Part shown: in pieces, positions 6,620 to 13,022 of the stretch | Position numbering within the stretch: position 1 is the first letter of the stretch | Layout: each line of letters opens with the position of its first letter | From: Candidatus Nanopelagicales bacterium | GTDB taxonomy: Bacteria; Actinomycetota; Actinomycetes; S36-B12; UBA10799 | Length of the DNA stretch: 13,022 nt | Direction: 5' to 3' | Assembly (NCBI GenBank): GCA_025455985.1 | Contig: JALOLM010000110.1 | Location: 1-13,022 of the forward strand | Position numbers and translations under genes: made by a program | The notes under the pieces: model-generated | Databases searched by the model: none | Seen by the model: only the letters and a program-made list of their open reading frames with translations | Told to the model about the DNA's origin: nothing

Positions 6620-8574
6620 ATGACCGCCGTCGACACCCATTGCCCCTATTGCTCACTGCAGTGCGCGATGACCCTCACGCCGTCAGGGGCGGCTCAGGGG
6701 ATCCCCACCGTGTCGGGTCGCGAATTCCCGACCAACCGTGGGGGTATGTGCCAGAAGGGGTGGAGCAGCGCGGCGGTACTGGCGGCTTCCGATCGGCTGA
6801 CCAGCCCAATGGTGCGCGACCGCGCGGGCCAATTGCGTCCAGCCTCCTGGGATAGCGCCCTGTCCGTGGTCGCAGCGGGCCTGCAGGACATCCAGAGGCG
6901 CCACGGCGCGGCCTCGGTGGCAGTGTTCGGCTCCGGCGGTTTGACCAATGAGAAGGCGTACTCCTTGGGCAAGTTCGCGCGGGCTGTGCTGGGGACACCG
7001 AACATCGACTACAACGGCCGGTTCTGTATGAGCAGTGCCGCAGCCGCCGTGAACAGGTCGTCATCGACCCGCGCCGAACGCCCACGGCCGCCTTGTGCGA
7101 CGAGGGCGCTGGTCTACATCTGGCACCAGTCCCCGGCACGGACCTTATTGTGCTGCTGTCGATCCTGCAGGTGGTCTTCTCGCTCGGTCTGGCCGACGAG
7201 CATTACCTGCGCACCCGCACCACCGGCGCAGACGCGGTGCGCGCAGCGGCGGGATACTGGTGGCCCGAGCGGGCAGAGGGTTTGTGCGGGGTGCCCGCGG
7301 ATGAGATCCGGCGTGCCGCGGCGATCCTGGCTGCCGGCTCACCCGCCCATGGCGGTCACGGAACGGTGATCCTCACCGGCCGGGGGGTTGAGCAGGGCAT
7401 CCGCGGCACCGACACGGTCACCGCCGCCATCAACCTCGCGCTCGCCCTCGGGTTGCCCGGCCAGCCGAACAGCGGGTACGGGCCGATCACCGGCCAGGGC
7501 AACGGTCAAGGCGGGCGCGAGCACGGGCAGAAGTGCGACCAGCTGCCTGGTTACCGCAGCATCGAGGACCCGGCTGCCCGAGAGCACGTGGCCGGCGTGT
7601 GGGGTGTCGACCCATCGGCGCTGCCGGGCCCGGGACTGCCCGCCGTTGAACTCCTCAGCGCCATCGGGACCGACCAGGGGCCGCGCGCCCTGCTCATCCA
7701 CGGATCGAATCCGGCCGTCTCCGCCCCGGACTCGCAAGCCGTGGTCGAGCGTCTGCGCGCGCTGGAGTTGCTGGTGGTCTGCGACTTCGTGCCGTCGGAG
7801 ACCAGCCAGTTGGCCCACGTCGTCCTACCGGTCACTCAATGGGCGGAAGAGGAAGGGACCGTCACCTCAGTCGAGGGCCGGATCTTGCGGCGGCGCCAGG
7901 CGGTGGATCCTCCGCCTGGGGTCCGCAGCGAACTGGAGATTCTCGCCGACCTCGCCGGCCGGCTGGGATCGCAGGTCGCCTTCGACACATCAGCCGACGC
8001 GGTTTTCGACGAGCTTGCCCGAGCCAGTGCCGGGGGCCGGGCCGACTACAGCGGGCTGTCCCACGCACTACTCGACGAGGAATCCGCGCAGTTCTGGCCT
8101 GTGCCAGCCAACGGGGTCTCGACCCCGCGGCTGTTCGCCGAGAGGTTCGCCACAACCGACGGACGAGCCCGCATGGTCGCCGTGGACGCCGGGAACCCGA
8201 CGACCGGCCCCGACATCAGCCTGGTCACCGGCCGGGTGCTGCAGCACTACCAGACGGGAGCGCAAACACGGCGGGTCACGGTTCTGGACAAGGCGGTCCC
8301 GGAACCCTACGTGCAGGTCCACCCGACGCTCGCCCAGCGCCTCAACATCGCAGAAGGCGACATCGTGGACGTGCGCAGCCCACGCGGGACCGCGCGCGCC
8401 CGGGCCCGGCTCAGCGTCAACATCCGGCCGGACACCCTTTTCATGCCCTTCCACTGGGGAGGATCCGGGTGCGTCAACCGCGTGACCGAGGATGTCTGCG
8501 ATCCGGTCAGCGGCATGCCCGCCTTCAAACTCACCGACGTCACCGTGACTCCTGCCCTAGGGCAGGTCTGCTGA
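6620..8574 (+). pseudogene. nasA: Assimilatory nitrate reductase catalytic subunit, broken by deletion and frameshift
   Basis: A molybdopterin oxidoreductase that should reduce nitrate to nitrite. The N-terminal frame has the [4Fe-4S] ligands C8, C11, C15 and C44 (CPYCSLQC, GGMCQKGW) and the Mo-ligand region NIDYNGRFCMSSAAAAVNR (128-146, Cys136). After base 7057 that frame turns to unrelated sequence and stops at 7369. Homology resumes one frame over from about 7048 with REQVVIDPRRTPTAA and continues to the stop at 8574. It includes NSGYGPITGQGNGQGGREHG, DFVPSETSQLAHVVLPVTQW and the molybdopterin-dinucleotide domain (LVTGRVLQHYQTGAQTRRV, FMPFHWGG). About 45-50 residues that normally join the two parts, including a cofactor-binding loop, are missing. 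Joined, the parts total about 650 residues against roughly 700 in relatives. Translation would give a 249-residue aberrant product. The rest carries no other stop, so the lesion is recent, strain-specific or an assembly error. It starts 4 bases after narK and its stop overlaps the next gene (TGATG). Confidence 0.85.
7048..7057 (+). other. Deletion junction in the nitrate reductase gene
   Basis: These ten bases, CGTGAACAGG, are read as the end of the conserved N-terminal part in one frame (AAAAVNR) and as the start of the resumed conserved part in another (REQVVID). A string that serves both sides is what a deletion between two short direct repeats leaves behind. The second copy and the lost segment cannot be seen here, so the mechanism is inferred. 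Confidence 0.55.
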
Positions 8575-10088
8575 TGGCCAGGCTGGTGGTCGCCGGTCAT
8601 GGCATGGTGGCCGCTCGCTTCCTGCAGGAACTGTCCGCCCTTGGCCACGACCACGACGTGGAGGTCTTCGCAGCCGAGGACTGCGAGCCCTACAACCGGG
8701 TACTGCTCACGGACCTACTGATGGGCACTGCCGGCGGCCGCGACCTGCGCCTGCCCGGCATCGAGGATCCTCGCATCCGCGTGCAGCGTGGCACTTCGGT
8801 GGCGTCGCTGGATCGTCACAACCGTCGGGTCCGCACATCCGACGGCACCACGGTCGGCTACGACCATCTTGTGCTCGCCACCGGCGCCCGGGCCCGCACG
8901 GTCGACCTCGAAGGCATCGACAGCCACCAACCGCCGACAGGGGTCCATGTGCTGCGCAGCATCGATGACGCCGCGGCCATCATCGCGGCGGCATCGCAGG
9001 CCCGCTCCGCCGTGGTTCTTGGTGGAGGTGTACTCGGCCTTGAGGTGGCGTGTGGGCTCGCCCGCCGGACCGCCTCCGTGACAGTGGTCCACCCGACCGG
9101 GGTGCTGATGGACAGGCAACTCAACGCGGGGGCCTGTGAGGCATTGCAGACGACCTTGGCCGCGATGGGGATCTCCTGCCTTCTGCACACGACCGCCGAG
9201 AAGGTTCTGACGCGCAACGGCAACCTTTCGGGCCTGGTGTTGTCGGACGGCCGGAGGCTGGACGCAGAGCTGCTGGTCATGTCCTGCGGAACGGTGCCCG
9301 AGACCGGGGTGGCGCAAGCCGCGGGGCTGACGTGCGCCCCCGGGGTGCTCATCGATGCCGACACGTTGGCCACCGAGGATCCGCTCATCTACGCGATCGG
9401 TGATTGCGCAAGTCCTCCAGAAGGCAGTTCGGGGCTGGTCGCGCAGGGCTGGGAACAGGCCCGCCGGCTGGCACGTCTGCTGACGGGCTCACCCGTGGCC
9501 GCACCGAGCAGGACACCGGCACCGACGGATGTCGTGCGGGTGAAGGGTGGCCTCGATGTGGTCAGCATGGGCGTGAATGCAGCCGCAAGCACGCACAGTT
9601 CGCAGCGGCGTATCCAGTTGCTCGATGCCTCGGCTGGGCGCTTCGTGGAGGTTGTGGTGGACGGCGACCGAATCGTCGGCGCCACCGCCGTCGGGGCCGG
9701 ATCGACCGCGGCCGACTTGACCGCCGCCTACACCCGCGCCATCGCCGTGCCCAAGGATCCCGCGCAGATGCTGATCCGCCCCTCGGACAGTGCTGCGGGC
9801 AGGACCGGTTCCCCGACGACGATGCCCGAGAGCCTCACCGTCTGTAGCTGCAACGGCGTGAGCAAGGGCGACCTGATGCGCGCCTGGGAGGCCGGCGATC
9901 GGTCAGTGGCCGAAGTGTCCGCGCGCACCCGCGCCACCACCGGGTGCGGCGGCTGCAGTGATGTCGTGGCCGGGATCGTCGAGTGGCTGGCCGCCGGCGA
10001 CCCCGACCAGACGACGTCGTCGGGAGCCCTCGAGGACGACACACAGCGGAAACGCGACGCCCACGAAATGGAAATGTCGCGTGGTTAG
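8574..10088 (+). CDS. FAD/NAD(P)-dependent oxidoreductase with C-terminal BFD [2Fe-2S] domain, probable nitrate reductase electron-transfer subunit
   Basis: A 504-residue cytoplasmic flavoprotein. An FAD-binding Rossmann segment opens the protein (VVAGHGMVAARF, residues 5-16). It continues with LVLATGARAR (99-108), an NAD(P)-binding motif VVLGGGVLGLE (147-157) and a second FAD motif LIYAIGDCA (271-279). The C terminus is a bacterioferritin-associated-ferredoxin-like [2Fe-2S] domain with C424, C426, C458 and C461 (VCSCNGV, TGCGGC). This plan matches the NADH-oxidising subunits (NasB/NasC-like) that feed electrons to assimilatory nitrate reductases, and the position just after the nitrate reductase supports that job. 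The start ATG at 8574 overlaps the preceding stop (TGATG), so translation is probably coupled; the frame upstream of 8574 lies inside the nitrate reductase gene and is not coding. It is also a paralogue of the N-terminal half of NirB. The exact acceptor is unproven. Confidence 0.85.
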   Translation: MARLVVAGHGMVAARFLQELSALGHDHDVEVFAAEDCEPYNRVLLTDLLMGTAGGRDLRLPGIEDPRIRVQRGTSVASLDRHNRRVRTSDGTTVGYDHLVLATGARARTVDLEGIDSHQPPTGVHVLRSIDDAAAIIAAASQARSAVVLGGGVLGLEVACGLARRTASVTVVHPTGVLMDRQLNAGACEALQTTLAAMGISCLLHTTAEKVLTRNGNLSGLVLSDGRRLDAELLVMSCGTVPETGVAQAAGLTCAPGVLIDADTLATEDPLIYAIGDCASPPEGSSGLVAQGWEQARRLARLLTGSPVAAPSRTPAPTDVVRVKGGLDVVSMGVNAAASTHSSQRRIQLLDASAGRFVEVVVDGDRIVGATAVGAGSTAADLTAAYTRAIAVPKDPAQMLIRPSDSAAGRTGSPTTMPESLTVCSCNGVSKGDLMRAWEAGDRSVAEVSARTRATTGCGGCSDVVAGIVEWLAAGDPDQTTSSGALEDDTQRKRDAHEMEMSRG

Positions 10089-10103
10089 CGTCATCACGAG
10101 ATT

Positions 10104-10109
10104 GGGGAG
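10104..10109 (+). promoter_or_regulatory. Ribosome binding site of nirB
   Basis: GGGGAG lies six bases before the GTG at 10116 and fixes that start. With a 27-base gap after the previous stop, nirB can start translation independently of the upstream genes, unlike its neighbours, which rely on overlaps. Confidence 0.7.
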
Positions 10110-10115
10110 TGCACA

Positions 10116-12665
10116 GTGAAGGATCTGGTGATTGTCGGCGGCGGTATGGCCGCCCACCGGCTGGTGGAAGCGATGCTGGACCGGGACGAACCATGGCGGA
10201 TCACGGTGCTGGCCGAAGAGAGCCGCGCCCCCTATGACCGGGTCGCCCTGACCAGTTACTTCACCGGTCGCGACCCCGACGACCTCGTCCTTGGCGATCC
10301 CGCGCTGTGGCAGGACCACAGAGTGGACCTGCAGCGCGGGTGCGCAGCCACAGCGATCGACCGGTCCGCGCAGCGGGTCACTGTGGCCGACGGCAGGACG
10401 TTCGGATATGACGCCCTTGTCCTGGCGACCGGCTCCCGGCCTTTTGTCCCCCCGATCAAAGGCGCGGATCTGCCAGGTTGCTTCGTTTACCGGACCTTGG
10501 ATGACGTGGCCCAACTGCGCGGATGGGTGGAGCAGTGCCGCGAGGAGTCCGGCAACCACCGCCTGCGGGGTGCCGTCATCGGTGGCGGTCTGCTGGGGCT
10601 TGAAGCAGCCGGGGCATTGCGGGAACTGCAGGTCGACACCACGGTGGTCGAGCTGGCCCCGCACCTGATGGCGGTACAGGTCGATCCTGGTGGCGGGGAG
10701 GCCCTCAAGCGCCTGATCGGGGCACTGGACATCGACGTCCGCACCGGCGTGGCGACCCGGGGTGTCGGCGGCGGCCGGCGTCGGCGGGTGAGCTCGCTGT
10801 CCTTCGAGGAAGGGCCGGCGCTGGACGTGGACGTGGTCATCTTCGCGACCGGGGTGCGCCCTGAGGACTCTCTGGCCCGCAGCGCGGGCTTGGCCGTGGG
10901 GCCGCGCGGTGGCGTGCTCGTCGATGAGGCCTGCCGCACTGAGGATGCCCACGTGTACGCGATCGGCGAGGTGGCCGCCATGGCCGGGCAGTGTTACGGC
11001 CTGGTCGCACCGGCCTACGCGATGGCCGAGGTGGTGGCCGACCGTCTGACGGGAGGGGATGCCACATTCCCGGGCGCCGACACCGCAACCAAACTGAAGC
11101 TTCTGGGCGTCGACGTCGCAAGCTTCGGCGACGCCTTCGCCACAGCTGAGGGAAGCCTGGAAGTGGTGTTCGCCGACCCGGTCGGTGGGGTCTACAAGAA
11201 GTTGGTCCTCTCACCCGACGGGCGCACTCTGCTCGGCGGGATCCTGGTGGGCGACGCACAGGCCTACTCGGCGCTTCGTCCGATGGTGGGCCGTGCGCTG
11301 GAGACGGATCCTGCTGCCTTCCTGCTGCCCGAGGGCTCCTCCCCCGCCCCCAGCGGTGCACTTCCCGACGAGGCGGTCGTGTGCTCGTGCAACAACGTCA
11401 CGGCTGCCACGATCCGGGGTGCGGTGACCACCGGCGACTGCGCCGATCTCGCCTGTGTGAAGTCCTGCACGAAGGCGGGCACCAGTTGTGGATCGTGTGT
11501 CCCCTTGGTCAAGAAGCTCACCGATGCCGCACTTGTCGCGGCAGGCGGCACCGTCAATAGGGCGATGTGCGAGCACTTCGATCTCACCCGCGCCGAACTG
11601 TTCGCCGCGGTCCGGGTCACTGGTATGCGTACCTTCGCCGAGATCATCGCGCGGCACGGACGCGGCGGCGGCTGCGACATCTGCAAACCGGTGATCGCCT
11701 CCATTCTGGCGACGCTGGGTTCGGGACACGTCCTGGATCCGGCCAACGCAAGCCTGCAGGACACCAACGACCACGTGATGGCCAACATCCAGCGGGACGG
11801 CAGTTACTCGGTGGTCCCGCGGATCCCGGGTGGGGAGATCACACCGGAAGGGCTTATCGCCATCGGTGAGGTCGCCCGCGAGTTCGGGCTCTACACGAAA
11901 ATCACCGGCGGCCAGCGCATCGACCTGTTCGGCGCGCGCATCGATCAACTCCCCGCCGTGTGGCAACGTCTGGTCGATGCGGGGTTCGAATCTGGGCACG
12001 CCTACGGGAAGTCCCTGCGCACCGTGAAGTCCTGTGTCGGCTCGACCTGGTGCCGGTACGGCGTTCAGGACAGCGTCGGCATGGCCATCGCCCTGGAACT
12101 GCGCTACCGGGGCTTGCGAGCACCGCACAAGATCAAACTTGCGGTGTCCGGGTGCGCCAGGGAATGTGCCGAGGCACGCAGCAAGGACGTGGGGGTGATC
12201 GCCACCGACAAGGGCTGGAACGTCTACGTGGGCGGCAACGGGGGGTTCACCCCGCGGCACGCGGTCCTGCTGGCCGAAGACCTGGACGACTCAACTCTTG
12301 TGCGCACGATCGACCGGTTCCTGATGTACTACGCGTTCACCGCTGACCGTCTGCAGCGCACGGCTCCCTGGGTCGCCGAGCACGAAGGCGGCATAGACGC
12401 CATCCGAGCGGTGATCATGGACGACAGCCTGGGGATCTGCGCTGAGCTCGATGCTGCGATCGCCGCCCACGTCGACGCCTATACCGACGAGTGGCGCGCT
12501 GCCCTGGAGGATCCCGAGCGCATGCGGCATTTCCGGTCGTTCCTCAACGCCCCGGACACGCCGGACCCCTCACTGACCTACGTCACCGAACGAGGTCAGT
12601 CGGTTCCACCGACTAGGTCAGGACCCGTCGTGATCGCCGGTCCCACAGTGGAAGTGCGTCGATGA
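10116..12665 (+). CDS. nirB: Nitrite reductase (NADH), large subunit
   Basis: The siroheme-containing large subunit (849 residues, full family length) that reduces nitrite to ammonium with NADH in the cytoplasm. Domains in order are: FAD binding (VIVGGGMAAHRL, residues 5-16), NAD binding (AVIGGGLLGLEAAG, 153-166), an FAD motif (YAIGEVA, 281-287), a BFD-type [2Fe-2S] domain (C423, C425, C458, C461) and a second BFD-like segment (C485, C520, C523). Two ferredoxin-like/siroheme halves follow. The siroheme-[4Fe-4S] ligands are complete: C640 and C646 in SCVGSTWC, C680 and C684 in SGCAREC. The substrate- and heme-binding basic residues around KSLRTVKSC (632-640) are also present. The start is a GTG with a good Shine-Dalgarno. 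Its stop overlaps the nirD start (ATGA). No lesion is visible, so nitrite reduction should be intact. GlnR control from the narK promoter is possible. Confidence 0.96.
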   Translation: MKDLVIVGGGMAAHRLVEAMLDRDEPWRITVLAEESRAPYDRVALTSYFTGRDPDDLVLGDPALWQDHRVDLQRGCAATAIDRSAQRVTVADGRTFGYDALVLATGSRPFVPPIKGADLPGCFVYRTLDDVAQLRGWVEQCREESGNHRLRGAVIGGGLLGLEAAGALRELQVDTTVVELAPHLMAVQVDPGGGEALKRLIGALDIDVRTGVATRGVGGGRRRRVSSLSFEEGPALDVDVVIFATGVRPEDSLARSAGLAVGPRGGVLVDEACRTEDAHVYAIGEVAAMAGQCYGLVAPAYAMAEVVADRLTGGDATFPGADTATKLKLLGVDVASFGDAFATAEGSLEVVFADPVGGVYKKLVLSPDGRTLLGGILVGDAQAYSALRPMVGRALETDPAAFLLPEGSSPAPSGALPDEAVVCSCNNVTAATIRGAVTTGDCADLACVKSCTKAGTSCGSCVPLVKKLTDAALVAAGGTVNRAMCEHFDLTRAELFAAVRVTGMRTFAEIIARHGRGGGCDICKPVIASILATLGSGHVLDPANASLQDTNDHVMANIQRDGSYSVVPRIPGGEITPEGLIAIGEVAREFGLYTKITGGQRIDLFGARIDQLPAVWQRLVDAGFESGHAYGKSLRTVKSCVGSTWCRYGVQDSVGMAIALELRYRGLRAPHKIKLAVSGCARECAEARSKDVGVIATDKGWNVYVGGNGGFTPRHAVLLAEDLDDSTLVRTIDRFLMYYAFTADRLQRTAPWVAEHEGGIDAIRAVIMDDSLGICAELDAAIAAHVDAYTDEWRAALEDPERMRHFRSFLNAPDTPDPSLTYVTERGQSVPPTRSGPVVIAGPTVEVRR

Positions 12666-13009
12666 ACACGCTGCAGACACACGTCGTGGGCCGACTCGAC
12701 GACCTGATCGACGGCCGCGGGATGGCGGTGCTGGTGGATGGCACCCAGATCGCGCTGTTCCGGGTGGGACGGGAAGTGTTCGCCGTCCAACAACTCGACC
12801 CGTACAGCGGCTCGTATGTGATGTCCCGGGGAATAGTCGGCACGCGCGGGGACCGTCACACGGTCGCCGCACCGATGTTCAAACAGATCTTCGACCTTCG
12901 CACCGGCGCCTGCCTGGAGTCTCACGGACGACCCCCGCGCGACTTGTCCACCTGGCCGGTCCACGTGGACGCCGATGGTGCGATCACTGTGACTGCGGAC
13001 AGATCATGA
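12662..13009 (+). CDS. nirD: Nitrite reductase (NADH), small subunit
   Basis: A 115-residue Rieske-fold subunit that partners NirB. Recognisable family sequence is QLDPYSGSYVMSRGIVGTRG (residues 44-63) and AAPMFKQIFDLRTGACLE (69-86). As in other NirD proteins, the Cys/His pairs that bind the Rieske [2Fe-2S] cluster are absent (only C84 is present), so it is a structural rather than redox subunit. The ATG at 12662 overlaps the nirB stop (ATGA), implying equal production of both subunits. Length and motifs are normal for the family. Confidence 0.94.
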   Translation: MNTLQTHVVGRLDDLIDGRGMAVLVDGTQIALFRVGREVFAVQQLDPYSGSYVMSRGIVGTRGDRHTVAAPMFKQIFDLRTGACLESHGRPPRDLSTWPVHVDADGAITVTADRS

Positions 13010-13022
13010 CCACGATGATCGC
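13006..13022 (+). CDS. Start of a further operon gene (3' truncated by window edge)
   Basis: An ATG at 13006 overlaps the nirD stop (ATGA) and opens a frame MTTMI that runs off the window. The same four-base overlap joins nirB to nirD, so another co-translated gene is likely. In related clusters this place is often taken by a siroheme-biosynthesis or uroporphyrinogen-III-related gene, but five codons cannot identify it. Confidence 0.35.

Noticed and set aside
5623..6636. Minus-strand open frame of about 340 codons opposite narK
   Set aside because: It is antisense to a complete transporter with conserved motifs; its composition is that of a mirror frame and no start signal or domain is visible.
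7049..7369. Programmed ribosomal frameshift as the explanation of the split nitrate reductase
   Set aside because: A programmed shift would keep all conserved residues. Here about 45-50 residues are absent, and no slippery string was seen at the switch point.
7839..8573. Upstream extension of the flavoprotein reading frame
   Set aside because: This part overlaps conserved nitrate reductase sequence in another frame, and the protein's first recognisable motif begins right after the ATG at 8574.
10011..10022. Palindrome GACGACGTCGTC near the end of the flavoprotein gene
   Set aside because: It lies within coding sequence, and short GC-rich palindromes are frequent at this base composition; nothing else supports a binding site.
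9903..12260. Long minus-strand frames opposite nirB
   Set aside because: They are antisense to a full-length, motif-complete nirB and show mirror-frame composition only.

Overview
The window is a high-GC, densely packed stretch of a bacterial chromosome, most likely from an actinobacterium. Evidence for this: GC-rich third codon positions, GTG/TTG starts, four-base start/stop overlaps, and gene neighbourhoods typical of Actinobacteria (biotin ligase, PH-domain membrane protein, class III cyclase and acyl-CoA carboxylase beta subunit in a row; NarK-NasA-NirBD in a row). I see no tRNA, rRNA, CRISPR array, insertion sequence or phage gene.

Left part, 1-5084. A GtrA-family membrane protein reads rightward at the edge and converges, 3 bases apart, on a five-gene leftward block. 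In transcription order the block is birA (5084-4332), a bPH2-type membrane protein (4300-3746), an adenylate/guanylate cyclase (3749-2724), an acyl-CoA carboxylase carboxyltransferase subunit (2693-1176) and a DUF3885-like protein (1036-482). Gaps are about 30 bases or a GTGA overlap, except about 140 bases before the last gene. BirA attaches biotin to the carrier partner of acyl-CoA carboxylases, so the first and fourth genes belong to one biochemical theme. The cyclase and PH protein between them suggest a signalling link, but this is inference.

Middle, 5085-5256. A 172-base divergent promoter region separates the biotin/carboxylase block from the nitrate/nitrite block. It holds a strong Shine-Dalgarno for narK and a candidate GlnR box on the minus strand (GTTAC-n6-GGAAC-n6-CTCAC).

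Right part, 5257-13022. A rightward nitrate/nitrite assimilation operon: narK transporter, molybdopterin nitrate reductase (nasA-like), an FAD/[2Fe-2S] oxidoreductase likely feeding electrons to it, the NADH nitrite reductase subunits nirB and nirD, and the first codons of another gene overlapping the nirD stop. The expected flow is nitrate import, reduction to nitrite, then to ammonium.

The main anomaly is in the nitrate reductase gene. Near 7048-7057 the conserved reading frame jumps, and about 45-50 residues that homologues carry there are missing. The gene is therefore broken by an internal deletion plus frameshift, while every other gene of the operon looks intact. If real, this strain has kept nitrite but not nitrate reduction through this locus. 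I found no clear sign of an unknown multi-gene system; the loci are otherwise recognisable metabolism.
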